Shown one piece after another: positions 1-7,744 of a stretch of 64,000 nucleotides of DNA. Below the pieces are notes generated by a model, which saw only the letters and a program-made list of their open reading frames with translations, did not search any database and was not told the DNA's origin. The translations under genes were made by a program, and so were the position numbers. Position 1 is the stretch's first letter. Each line of letters opens with the position of its first letter. The stretch is taken from the NCBI RefSeq assembly GCF_041261445.1, contig NZ_JBGCCU010000024.1:62001-126000 (forward strand), written 5' to 3'. This stretch comes from Catenulispora sp. EB89. GTDB taxonomy: Bacteria; Actinomycetota; Actinomycetes; Streptomycetales; Catenulisporaceae.

Positions 1-142
1 GCCGACCATGACCCGTTTGGCTATCCCCAGAGCACTTGGCACGACCGCGATGCTATTGCCGGGCCACCCGGAAAGCACTAGCGTCCGGGCGTTTATTTCT
101 CACGGACTACTCACGCCTCACAACGCGGTGACCGCGCTCCGC

Positions 143-862
143 TCACGTTTTCCCCACGGTTTCCAGCGGCTGGAAGCGATACCCCATGCCCGGCTCGGTC
201 AGCAGCTGGCGCGGGTTGGAGGGCTCCGGCTCCAGTTTCTGCCGCAGCCGCGCCAGGTAGAAGCGGAGGTAGCTGCCCTCCGGCTCGTGCTCGGTCCCCC
301 AGACATGGGCCAGCAGCTGCTTGCTGGAGACCAGGCGGCCGGGATGGCGCAGCAGGATCTCCAGCACGGCCCACTCGGTCCGGGTCAGGCGCACCGCCTC
401 CGGCACGTCGGCCGGCGCCTCGGCGGTCCGCGTCACGGTACGGGCCGCGAGGTCGACGAGGTGGTTGCCGACGGCGATCACCGGCCCGGTGGTGTTCTCC
501 GGCTCCGAACGGCGGATCAGGGACCTGACGCGCGCCGCCAGCTCGTCCATGTCGAACGGCTTGGTGACGAAGTCGTCGGCGCCGGCGTCCAGCGCCTCCA
601 CCTTGTCCCAGGAGTCGGTGCGGCCGGACAGCACCAGGATCGGCACCGTGGTCCAGCCGCGCAGACCGTCGATGACCCGGACGCCGTCCATGTCCGGCAG
701 GCCCAGGTCCAGCACCACCAGGTCCGGGGTCCGGCGCGCGGCGGCGGCCAGCCCGGCCGCGCCATCGGCGGCGACCGTGACGTCGTAGCCGCGCGCCTGC
801 AGGTTGATGCGCACGGCCAGCAGCAGCTGCGCCTCGTCGTCGACCACCAGCAGATGCTTCAT
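143..862 (-). CDS. OmpR/KdpE-type response regulator
   Basis: A 239-residue DNA-binding response regulator. Residues 1-120 form a receiver domain with the acidic pocket (VVDDE, residues 6-10), phospho-acceptor Asp52 in VVLDLGLPD, and the conserved Lys in TKPFDMDEL. Residues about 135-235 form an OmpR/PhoB winged helix (LTRTEWAVLEILL, then the wing GMGYRF). It would be phosphorylated by the kinase encoded immediately upstream: the kinase stop and this ATG overlap as ATGA, so the two are translationally coupled. The sequence is closest in style to KdpE, regulator of the Kdp potassium pump, but no kdpFABC genes are visible, so the target is unknown. The 142 bases to the left edge show no convincing gene. 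Confidence 0.93.
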   Translation of the reverse strand: MKHLLVVDDEAQLLLAVRINLQARGYDVTVAADGAAGLAAAARRTPDLVVLDLGLPDMDGVRVIDGLRGWTTVPILVLSGRTDSWDKVEALDAGADDFVTKPFDMDELAARVRSLIRRSEPENTTGPVIAVGNHLVDLAARTVTRTAEAPADVPEAVRLTRTEWAVLEILLRHPGRLVSSKQLLAHVWGTEHEPEGSYLRFYLARLRQKLEPEPSNPRQLLTEPGMGYRFQPLETVGKT

Positions 863-2001
863 CGGGACGACGCCTCCCGCGAGCCGGACGCCGGCCGGGC
901 CGGCACCGTCACCACCATCGTGAGCCCGCCGCCCGGGGTGTCCTCGGGACGCAGCTCGCCGCCCATCGCCTCGACCAGCCCCCGGGCCAGCGCCAGGCCG
1001 AGCCCGACGCCGGCGGTGTTGTCGCGGTCGCCGAGCCGTTGGAAGGGACGGAAGACGCGCTCGTGGTCGGTGGCCGGGATGCCGGGGCCGTGGTCGATCA
1101 CGCGTATCTCCACCTTGTCGCCGTTCGGGGTGTCCGGGATGTTCGGGGTGTTCGGGATGTTCGGGGTGTGCACGCGGGTCGCCGCACCCGCGACCAGCTC
1201 GATCCGGGAAGCGGTGTGCTTGGCGGCGTTGCCGACCAGGTTCGCCAGCACGCGTTCCAGCAGCGCGCTGTCGGCCAGCGCCGGCGGCACGCCCTCCGGG
1301 TTCGCCGCGAACGTGACGCGGCCCGCGGCCGTCGGCACGTCGTCGATCGCGCGCGGGATCACCTCGTCCACCGCGACCGTCTCCACCAGCGGCTTGAGCG
1401 CGCCGGACTGCAACCGCGACATGTCCAGCAGATCCTCCACCAGCCGCGAGAGCCGGCCCAGCGAGGTCTGCGCGGCGCCGAGCAGTTCCTCGCGCTCGCC
1501 GGCGGAGAGCTCGAAGCGCGGATCGTGCAGCGTGTCCACCGAAGCCCGCGCCGCCGCCAGCGGGGCGCGCAGGTCGTGCGAGACCGCGTTGAGCAGCGCG
1601 GTCCGCATCCGGTCGGCGGCCTCCAGCTGCGCGGCCTCGGCGGCGGCCTGGGTCGCGCGCCGGAACTGCTTGCCGGAGTACTCGACCACCGAGGCCACCG
1701 TCACCGCGACGATGACGAAGGCCGAGAACGTGATCACGTCGTTGGCCACCGCGATGCGGAACGTGTGGATCGGCGAGATGAAGTAGTAGTCCAGCAGCAG
1801 CGCGGTCCACACCGCGGCCACCAGCGCCGGCACCATCCCGCAAACCCGCGAGATCGCGACCAGCGCGACCAGGTAGATGAGGACCTGGCTGCTCAGGTTC
1901 AGGCGCTCGGTGAGGGTCGTGAGCACGGCCGTCAGCAGCGGCGGCACGACCAGCGCCGCAACGAGCCCGCGCCACCCGCGCGCGCGTGCGAAGTCCGGCA
2001 T
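859..2001 (-). CDS. Membrane sensor histidine kinase, short KdpD-like
   Basis: A 380-residue histidine kinase. Several hydrophobic segments at residues 10-105 (DUF4118-like, as in the central part of KdpD) are followed by a dimerisation/phosphoacceptor region with His142 in AVSHDLRAPL, the N box LANLVGNAAKHT, G1 DHGPGIP and G2 VGLGLALARGL. Full KdpD proteins are more than 800 residues and carry an N-terminal KdpD plus Usp domain; both are absent here, so this is a stand-alone sensory/kinase half. The ATG at 2001 is chosen because GGGGAGG lies just upstream of it; an upstream ATG at 2091 would add an uncharacteristic leader. It overlaps the regulator gene by four bases. A proline/asparagine repeat loop interrupts the catalytic domain. 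Confidence 0.9.
   Translation of the reverse strand: MPDFARARGWRGLVAALVVPPLLTAVLTTLTERLNLSSQVLIYLVALVAISRVCGMVPALVAAVWTALLLDYYFISPIHTFRIAVANDVITFSAFVIVAVTVASVVEYSGKQFRRATQAAAEAAQLEAADRMRTALLNAVSHDLRAPLAAARASVDTLHDPRFELSAGEREELLGAAQTSLGRLSRLVEDLLDMSRLQSGALKPLVETVAVDEVIPRAIDDVPTAAGRVTFAANPEGVPPALADSALLERVLANLVGNAAKHTASRIELVAGAATRVHTPNIPNTPNIPDTPNGDKVEIRVIDHGPGIPATDHERVFRPFQRLGDRDNTAGVGLGLALARGLVEAMGGELRPEDTPGGGLTMVVTVPARPASGSREASSR
1123..1169 (-). repeat. 18-bp tandem repeat inside the sensor kinase gene
   Basis: Two full units and one partial unit of an 18-bp direct repeat (GTTCGGGGTGTTCGGGAT type) lie in frame in the kinase gene. On the minus strand they encode a six-residue unit TPNIP(N/D) between the N box and the G1 box of the ATP-binding domain. 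The unit length is a multiple of three, so copy-number change would alter the loop without breaking the frame. Confidence 0.85.
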
Positions 2002-2076
2002 CGGTCCTCCCCAGGCTCCTCGGCTCGCGGCTGCGCCCCGGGTCCGCACGCCCGGGATCTGGTGTGCAGCATATTG

Positions 2077-2096
2077 CGCGCGTAGTATCACGCGCG
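2077..2096. promoter_or_regulatory. Inverted repeat between divergent genes
   Basis: A perfect inverted repeat with 7-bp arms CGCGCGT and ACGCGCG around a six-base spacer lies between the kinase start (2001) and the zinc-ribbon gene (2113). Its position fits an operator serving one or both divergent promoters; which protein binds is not known. Confidence 0.45.
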
Positions 2097-2112
2097 ATCA
2101 TGCGCTTCGCAC

Positions 2113-2361
2113 GTGGGGTTGGGGGGAACCTTGGGACGCAAAGCGGCGACATTGGCGACGATCAACCGGATACCGTTCCGGTGTCAGGTCTGCCAGCTGG
2201 ATCTTTTCTTCCGGAAGCAGGTCAAGCTGCAAGTCACCGGCACGTTGTCGGGCATCGAGTGGAGCACCGCGTTGATCTGCGCCCGGTGCGGATATGTGCA
2301 CCTGTTCATGAACGACGCCATCGAGCTCTGGGCCGCCGAGGGCGGGTACCCGCAGGGCTGA
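2113..2361 (+). CDS. Small zinc-ribbon-like protein
   Basis: An 82-residue protein (76 if translation starts at the TTG at 2131, which follows a GGGGGGAA stretch closely). It contains two Cys-x-x-Cys knuckles, CQVC near residue 24 and CARC near residue 56, separated by a beta-rich stretch, which is the layout of a zinc ribbon. No enzymatic or DNA-binding motif is visible beyond this. It is transcribed divergently from the two-component pair and convergently with the VOC gene, ending only a base before that gene's stop. Function unknown; nucleic-acid or protein contact through the ribbon is a family-level guess. Confidence 0.7.
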   Translation: MGLGGTLGRKAATLATINRIPFRCQVCQLDLFFRKQVKLQVTGTLSGIEWSTALICARCGYVHLFMNDAIELWAAEGGYPQG

Positions 2362-2362
2362 G

Positions 2363-2743
2363 TCAGAGCCGGTCGGCCGGCCCGACCCGCAGCAACGCGC
2401 CGTCGGGATCGGTCACCGCGAACAGCGTCGGGCCGTACACCGCCGGGACCGGCACGTCCGGGCACTCCAGCCCGTCGTTCCGCCACTTCTCGCGCAGCTC
2501 CTCGGGCTCCTCGACCCGCAGGTACCAGCCGGAGGGGTTGGCAGCGGGCTCGATGTCGGGGTCCGGGTAGAAGTGGACCTCCGCGTCGTCGTAACGCAGG
2601 CGCAGGTACTCGTCGGCGGCGTCCACGACGGTGAAGCCCAGGAAGCAGTAGAAGGCGCGGGTCCGTTCGAGATCGGCGCTGGGCAGGATGGGGACGCAGG
2701 TTGCCACGATTCCAGCGAAACCCCTGATCGGCGCGTTGGCCAT
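2363..2743 (-). CDS. VOC-family (glyoxalase/bleomycin resistance-like) protein
   Basis: A 126-residue protein of the vicinal-oxygen-chelate superfamily. It shows paired beta-alpha-beta-beta-beta units: VPILPSADLERTRAFYCFLGF at the start (positions 16-36), a central LRLRYDDAEVHFY strand pair, and the terminal FAVTDPDGALLRVG typical of the family. Such proteins either bind a metal for isomerase or dioxygenase chemistry, or simply bind drugs such as bleomycin. The metal-ligand set cannot be assigned with certainty here, and the closest group by style is bleomycin-resistance-like. It diverges from the ROK regulator with about 130 bp between the starts. Confidence 0.85.
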   Translation of the reverse strand: MANAPIRGFAGIVATCVPILPSADLERTRAFYCFLGFTVVDAADEYLRLRYDDAEVHFYPDPDIEPAANPSGWYLRVEEPEELREKWRNDGLECPDVPVPAVYGPTLFAVTDPDGALLRVGPADRL

Positions 2744-2874
2744 GGGTTCTCACGCAGCTCTCACGGACAGCTCGTGCATCCTCACACTGTGCCAATACGC
2801 CTCGCCGATGCGCCTCGCCCCGGCACGTCGGCACCGTTGAACCGCAACCGGCGCCCAAGCCGTACTCTGCGTCC

Positions 2875-4083
2875 ATGAGCATCCGCGCAGCACGCCCGAC
2901 CACCGGGGTCACCGCGGCCACGCTCCGGGAGATGAACATCCGGACGGTGTGGTCGGTGATCGAGGGCGGCCACCCGATCTCCCGCGCCGAGATCGCCCGG
3001 CTCACCGGGATCTCGAAGCCGACGGTGTCGGTGCTGCTGGAGGAACTGCTGGCCACCGGCCTGGTGACGCAGTCCCCCGACTCGGCGCGCGACCCCTCGC
3101 ACGGCGCGGTGTTCTTCGGCCCCAAGCCGGACGGCGTGCACGCGCTGGGCCTGGACCTCGGCGCGCACCGGCTGCGCGGCGTGCTGGCCGGGCCGGGCGC
3201 GGCGATCGCGGCGCGGCAGGACGTGGACGTGCACGGCCTGGACGCCCCGCGCATGGTGACGGCGGCGGCGGAGCTGGCGCGCGAGCTGATCGCCGCGGCC
3301 GGGGTGGACGCGGCGACGGTGCGGCACGCGGTGGCCGGGGTGCCGGGCGTCGTGGACCGGCACACCGGCCGGGTCTGGCAGGCGCTGAACATCCCGGCGC
3401 TGAACGGTTTCGCGATCGCCACGGAGCTCGAGGCGGCGCTCGGCGTGCCGTCCACCGTCGAGAACGACATCGACCTCGCCGCGCTCGGCGAGAACACGCA
3501 CGGGACCGGCGCCGCCGCCGAGACCTTCGCGTTCCTGTCGGTGGGCACCGGCGTCGGCGCGGGCCTGGTGCTGCACGGACACCTGCACCGCGGGCACTCC
3601 GGCGCGGCCGGGGAGCTGGACACCGCGTTCGACGCCGAGGGGTTCGCCGCGAACGACCCCTGCGCGGCCGCGATCGTGGAGTACGCGAAGCCGTTCGCGA
3701 CTGAGCTCACGAGCGATCTCACGACCGAGTTCACGACCGATCTCACGACCGACGGGCAGCTGACGACAGAGCTGATCTTCGACCGGGCCCGAGCCGGGCA
3801 CGCGCGGGCGATCGCCGTCGTCGACGAGGTCGCGCGGCGTATCAGCGCCTACATCGGCGTGGTGGCCGCGGTCGCCGACGTCGAGCTGGTCATCCTCGGC
3901 GGCGGCATCGGGCTGAACGGCGATCTGTTACTGGAGCGGGTCGCGCAGCGCCTGCAGGAACGGCTGCCGTATCCGCCCCGCCTGGAAGTGTCAGCACTCG
4001 GCGACAGCGCGGTGCTGACCGGCGCCGCCGCCATGGCCGCCGCAGTGGCCGTCGAACAGGTGATCAGGGAGCGGACCGGCTAA
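2875..4083 (+). CDS. ROK-family transcriptional regulator
   Basis: A 402-residue ROK repressor: N-terminal winged helix (residues about 15-75, ISRAEIARLTGISKPTVSVL), then a sugar-kinase-like fold starting at LGLDLGA, with the NDIDLAALGE catalytic-loop equivalent and VELVILGGGIG near the C-terminus. ROK proteins usually carry a Cys-x-Cys-Gly-x-x-Gly-Cys zinc site after the GEIGH-like segment. Here that stretch reads GELDTAF with only one Cys nearby, so the zinc site is missing and effector binding may differ. A 12-bp repeat encodes a threonine/aspartate run directly after this region. There is no Shine-Dalgarno, and TACTCT ends six bases before ATG, so a leaderless transcript is possible. The stop overlaps the convergent membrane-protein gene. 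Confidence 0.88.
   Translation: MSIRAARPTTGVTAATLREMNIRTVWSVIEGGHPISRAEIARLTGISKPTVSVLLEELLATGLVTQSPDSARDPSHGAVFFGPKPDGVHALGLDLGAHRLRGVLAGPGAAIAARQDVDVHGLDAPRMVTAAAELARELIAAAGVDAATVRHAVAGVPGVVDRHTGRVWQALNIPALNGFAIATELEAALGVPSTVENDIDLAALGENTHGTGAAAETFAFLSVGTGVGAGLVLHGHLHRGHSGAAGELDTAFDAEGFAANDPCAAAIVEYAKPFATELTSDLTTEFTTDLTTDGQLTTELIFDRARAGHARAIAVVDEVARRISAYIGVVAAVADVELVILGGGIGLNGDLLLERVAQRLQERLPYPPRLEVSALGDSAVLTGAAAMAAAVAVEQVIRERTG
3706..3753 (+). repeat. 12-bp tandem repeat, four copies, in the ROK gene
   Basis: Four consecutive 12-bp units of CTCACGACCGAT type (one or two mismatches each) encode the tetrapeptide series LTSD-LTTE-FTTD-LTTD. The array is in frame and lies just downstream of where the ROK zinc motif would be expected. 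Confidence 0.85.
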
Positions 4084-4337
4084 CGCGGCTCGTCCCCGCC
4101 GAACACCGCGATCCCGATCACCGCCAGCGTCGCCACCGCCACCACCACCGCGCCGGCCGCACGCCAGCGCCCGGGCGCGCACGCGAGGACCAGCAGCTCC
4201 GCCGCCACCATTACCGAGCCGGCCGCCCACGGCAGCCAGCCGTGCTCGGCCGCCCGGGCGCGTGACGGTGGGGCGGCGGGGTCTGGCTCGCCGCCACTCT
4301 CGTCGGGTCCGGGGACCGGGTGGTCCGTACTGCTCAC
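4080..4337 (-). CDS. Small two-helix membrane protein
   Basis: An 85-residue protein starting at the GTG at 4337. This start removes an arginine/proline-rich leader that a more upstream start would add. The first 35 residues are acidic and proline-rich (soluble), followed by two hydrophobic segments (about residues 38-56 and 62-80) and a short charged tail. No family recognised; similar two-span proteins are common in actinobacteria. Its stop codon overlaps that of the convergent ROK gene. Confidence 0.6.
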   Translation of the reverse strand: MSSTDHPVPGPDESGGEPDPAAPPSRARAAEHGWLPWAAGSVMVAAELLVLACAPGRWRAAGAVVVAVATLAVIGIAVFGGDEPR

Positions 4338-4425
4338 TCCACTGAAGGACCCGACCGGCGGCCGGGCGACAACTCGTTGAGGTGCCGATCCTAGCCGCCG
4401 GCCGCGGTGAAGGGCGGGTCGGCCG

Positions 4426-5271
4426 TCACCCCTTCGCCGCACCGGCGAAGCGGAACGCGCCGCCCATCGCCCGCGACACGATCAGGTACAGCACCACGAC
4501 CGGCATCGAATACAGCACCGAATAGGCCGCGAGCTGCCCGTAGGCCACCGCGCCGTACTGCCCGAAGAAGGTGAAGACGGTCACCGAGGCGGGCAGCTTC
4601 TCAGGGCTCTGCAGCAGGATGAAGGGCACGAAGAAGTTGCCCCAGGCCTGGATGAAGGTGAAGATCAGCACCACCGACATGCCCGGGGCGATCAGCGGGA
4701 CCACGATGTACCGCAGCGCGGCCATCGGCGAGGCGCCGTCCACCCACGAGGCCTCCTCCAGGCTGATCGGCACGTTGTCGATGAAGCCCTTGATCAGCCA
4801 GATCGCGAACGGCAGCGAGGTGGTGGCCAGGAACACCGCGGTGGCCGGCATCGAGTCGATCAGCTGCAACCGCAGGAACAGGCCGTAGACCGGGACCATG
4901 ATCGCGGTGATCGGCAGACCGGTCGCGAACAGCACGGTGTACAGGAACGGCTTGCGGAAGCGCGTCTGGTACCGCGACAGCGGATACGCCGCCAGCGTCG
5001 CGATCACCACCGTGATCAGCGCCGAGCCCCCGCACAGCAGCAGGCCGTTCCACAACGGCCGCCACAGCATGTCCGTGTTCATCACGGCCCGGAAGTTGTC
5101 GATGCTCGGATGATCCGGCAGCTTCACCGAGGTCTGGGCCGCGCTGTCGAAGCACGACAGCACCAGCCAGATCAGCGGCGCCAGGAACGCCACCGCGATC
5201 AGGACCAGGATTCCCGTGCAGACCATGCCGGCGGCGCGGCGGCGCGGCGTGTCGATCCCCATCGTCGCCAT
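4426..5271 (-). CDS. Carbohydrate ABC transporter permease, MalG type
   Basis: A 281-residue inner-membrane permease with six predicted helices. The coupling-loop EAA motif is visible as EEASWVDGASPMAALRYIVVP (split about residues 187-207), the contact for the ATPase. It is the second permease of the importer: its start lies one base past the stop of the MalF-type gene, so the two are translationally coupled. The importer belongs to the CUT1 group for oligosaccharides. No ATPase gene is linked, as is usual in actinobacteria where one MsiK-type ATPase serves many such importers. An alternative ATG lies three codons downstream. Confidence 0.93.
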   Translation of the reverse strand: MATMGIDTPRRRAAGMVCTGILVLIAVAFLAPLIWLVLSCFDSAAQTSVKLPDHPSIDNFRAVMNTDMLWRPLWNGLLLCGGSALITVVIATLAAYPLSRYQTRFRKPFLYTVLFATGLPITAIMVPVYGLFLRLQLIDSMPATAVFLATTSLPFAIWLIKGFIDNVPISLEEASWVDGASPMAALRYIVVPLIAPGMSVVLIFTFIQAWGNFFVPFILLQSPEKLPASVTVFTFFGQYGAVAYGQLAAYSVLYSMPVVVLYLIVSRAMGGAFRFAGAAKG

Positions 5272-5272
5272 C

Positions 5273-6196
5273 TCAGGCCTCCGGTTTCAACACACGCACG
5301 TACACGAACGAGAACACCGCGCCGATCGCCAGCAGCAGCAACGAGATCGCCGTGCCGTAGCCGACCTCGGAGAACTTGAACGCCTGCTGGTACATCAGCA
5401 CCGGCAGCGTGGAGCTGGCGAAGCCCGGGCCGCCGGCGGTCATGACGTAGATCAGCGTGAACACCGACAGCGTCTGCAGGGTGATCAGCATCAGGTTGGT
5501 CACGATGGAGGGCCGGATCAGCGGCAGCACCACCGACCACAGCCGCCGCCAGCCGGTCGCGCCGTCCAGCTCGGCGGCCTCCTGCACGTCGGTCGGCACG
5601 TCGTCCAGCGCCGCGTTGTAGACCAGCATCGAGAACGCGGTGCCGCGCCAGGTGTTGGCGATGATCACGGCGAGCATCGGACTGCTGTAGAGCCAGTCCT
5701 GGGAGCCGATCCCGAGCGCCTTCGTCACCTGGTTCAGCGTCCCGTCCTGGCCGAGGAACGCGTACCAGATGAACGCGCTCACCACCTCCGGCAGCACCCA
5801 CGCCGAGACCACGATCGCCCCGACCGTCCCGCGCAGCCAGCGGTTCCGGCCGCGCATCAGCAGCGCGATGCCCAGCCCCAGCAGGTTCTGGCCGATCACC
5901 GCCGAGCCCAGGACGAACACCACGGTCAGCCAGATCCCGTTGGTGACGTTGGGATCGGAGAACAGCCGGCGGAAGTTCTCCAGCCCGACCCACTGCGGGT
6001 TCTGCGCGCCGTCGCCGGTCAGCGCGGCGTTCGTGAACGAGCTGTAGACGCTCCACAGCACCGGGCCGAGGAAGAACAGGAAGAGCATGATCAGGGCCGG
6101 CGCCAGCGGCAGGTGCCGGGTCGCGCGGGCGGCGCGGGCACGGCGGGGGGCCGTGACCCGCCCCACCGCGCCCGCGAGGTCTTCGCCGATCGCCAT
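5273..6196 (-). CDS. Carbohydrate ABC transporter permease, MalF type
   Basis: A 307-residue permease starting at ATG 6196, which overlaps the stop of the binding-protein gene as TGATG. About six hydrophobic segments are visible. LPLAPALIMLFLFF opens the first span, and the EAA loop QEAAELDGATGWRRLWSVVLP lies near residue 200. It pairs with the MalG-type permease to form the transmembrane channel for the sugar delivered by the binding lipoprotein. Upstream in-frame starts would produce a long leader overlapping the binding-protein gene and are rejected. Confidence 0.93.
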   Translation of the reverse strand: MAIGEDLAGAVGRVTAPRRARAARATRHLPLAPALIMLFLFFLGPVLWSVYSSFTNAALTGDGAQNPQWVGLENFRRLFSDPNVTNGIWLTVVFVLGSAVIGQNLLGLGIALLMRGRNRWLRGTVGAIVVSAWVLPEVVSAFIWYAFLGQDGTLNQVTKALGIGSQDWLYSSPMLAVIIANTWRGTAFSMLVYNAALDDVPTDVQEAAELDGATGWRRLWSVVLPLIRPSIVTNLMLITLQTLSVFTLIYVMTAGGPGFASSTLPVLMYQQAFKFSEVGYGTAISLLLLAIGAVFSFVYVRVLKPEA

Positions 6197-7566
6197 CAGC
6201 TGCTGCCCGCCGCCACATTGCCGGAGCCGACGATGCCCTTCAGGGTCTCCGTGTACGTCTTCATGGCGTCCGCCGGCGACGCCTGACCGGTGATCACCGC
6301 CTCGGTCGCCACCTGGATCGCGTCGGACACCTTCGGGTACTCGGCGTAGGCCGGGCGGTAGTTGGTGACCGGGACCAGGCCGGTGAAGAAGGACGTGGTG
6401 GGGTTGGAGTTCTGGTACGCGGGGTCGGAGGCCACGTCGTTGCGGACCGCGATCTGGCCGTCGGCGTCGTCGTAGGACGCGGAGTTGTCCTTGTTCAGCG
6501 CCAGCTCGATGAACTGCGCCGCCAGGTCCTTGTTCTTCGACTTCGCGGTGACCGACAGCGTCCAGCCGCCGGACATGCTGGTGGTGCCCTTGCCGCCGCC
6601 GTCCTGGGTCGGCATCGCGGCCTCGCCGAGCGCGGTGGACCAGTCGGGCCAGGGCTTGGCGCCGGTCGCCGTCCAGGTGCTGGTGACCCAGGAGCCGTCC
6701 AGGTCGATGGCGAGCTTGCTCTGCGGGAGCAGCTGCCCGCCGACCACGTTGCCGATGTTGGGGTCGAGCTCCTGCTGGGGCGGGACGGTCAGGCCGCCGC
6801 TGTAGGCGTCCTTGAGGAACTGCAGCGAGTCGCTGAAGCCCTTGCTCGGGGCGACCCACTTCTTGCTGGAGCCGTCGTACAGGGTGTCCTGCGTGCCGTA
6901 CAGCAGCATCTCGAAGCCCTGCATGGTGCTGCCCTCGCCGTCGGGCTTGCCCGAGTAGACGTTCAGCGGGATCACGCCGGGATCGTTGGCCTTGATCGCT
7001 TTAGCCGCCGTCAGGACGTCGGCCCAGGACTTCGGCTGCCACGGCACCTGAATGCCGGCTTTGGTCAGCAAGTCCTTGTTGTAGTAGAGCGCACGGGTGT
7101 CGGTGCCCATCGGGACGCCGTAGGTCTTGCCGTCCAGGCCGCGCGCCGCGGCCTTGGCCGTGTCCGGGAACTGGGACCAGTCGGCCCAGGTCGACAGGTA
7201 GGAGTCCAGCGGTGTCAGGTAGCCGGCCTGGATGTCGGAGTTGATGAGAAAGGTGTCCTCGTAGACCACGTCGGGCGCGGTGGAACTGGAGCCCATCATC
7301 AGGTCGATCTTCGTGTAGTAGTCGTTCTCGGACACGTTGATCGGGTCCAGTTTGACCGTGATGCCCGGATGCGCGGCCTCGAACTGCGCCTTCACCTTCT
7401 GCATGTGCGCGTCGACGTGGATCTCGTTGCCGAACCTCTGGTAGGCGACCTTGAGCGTTTTACCTCCGCTGCCGCCGCCGGAGGAGGACGACGAGCAGGC
7501 GGTTGCGGTCAGGGCGAGCGCGGCAGCTCCGCCGGCACACGCTATGCGTAAACTCTTAGACAACAT
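6196..7566 (-). CDS. Sugar-binding lipoprotein of ABC importer
   Basis: A 456-residue extracellular solute-binding protein (family 1). The signal peptide has a lipobox LTATAC with lipidation Cys24, followed by a serine/glycine linker. The mature part has the periplasmic-binding fold, with TAPDVVYEDTF and the YGVPMGTDTRALYYNKDLL segment typical of oligosaccharide binders. It is first in the three-gene importer operon, with an AAGGAG ribosome site five bases before ATG. It diverges from a LacI-type regulator across a 178-bp region holding an AT-rich palindrome. The substrate cannot be fixed from sequence; an oligosaccharide released by the secreted glycosidases in this window is a reasonable guess. 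Confidence 0.93.
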   Translation of the reverse strand: MLSKSLRIACAGGAAALALTATACSSSSSGGGSGGKTLKVAYQRFGNEIHVDAHMQKVKAQFEAAHPGITVKLDPINVSENDYYTKIDLMMGSSSTAPDVVYEDTFLINSDIQAGYLTPLDSYLSTWADWSQFPDTAKAAARGLDGKTYGVPMGTDTRALYYNKDLLTKAGIQVPWQPKSWADVLTAAKAIKANDPGVIPLNVYSGKPDGEGSTMQGFEMLLYGTQDTLYDGSSKKWVAPSKGFSDSLQFLKDAYSGGLTVPPQQELDPNIGNVVGGQLLPQSKLAIDLDGSWVTSTWTATGAKPWPDWSTALGEAAMPTQDGGGKGTTSMSGGWTLSVTAKSKNKDLAAQFIELALNKDNSASYDDADGQIAVRNDVASDPAYQNSNPTTSFFTGLVPVTNYRPAYAEYPKVSDAIQVATEAVITGQASPADAMKTYTETLKGIVGSGNVAAGSS

Positions 7567-7638
7567 CCTGACTCCTTCGCGACAACGTGTCCGCCGCGTG
7601 GCGCGCGGTGGAGGGAGCGGACCGAGTGGCGCCGTGCT

Positions 7639-7658
7639 TTGAGAAAACGTTATTTTCG
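7639..7658. promoter_or_regulatory. LacI-type operator-like palindrome
   Basis: TGAGAAAACGTTATTTTCG is an AT-rich imperfect palindrome with the central CG of LacI/GalR-family operators, standing out in GC-rich flanks. It lies between the divergent importer and LacI-type regulator genes, where a repressor would control both. Confidence 0.6.
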
Positions 7659-7744
7659 CGTTAATCTAGGCGCGCGGTCCGGGGCATCGTCAAGCCCTGC
7701 GAATGTCTCGATCAGGTCACGACAGGCCGTGGAGCGGATATTCC

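Noticed and set aside
8-1786. A 592-codon plus-strand open frame over the two-component genes
   Set aside because: It is antisense to well-supported kinase and regulator genes, with no domain signal. Long shadow frames are normal at this G+C content.
2184-3746. A 520-codon minus-strand frame over the ROK gene
   Set aside because: Antisense to the zinc-ribbon, VOC and ROK genes with better support; composition is that of a shadow frame.
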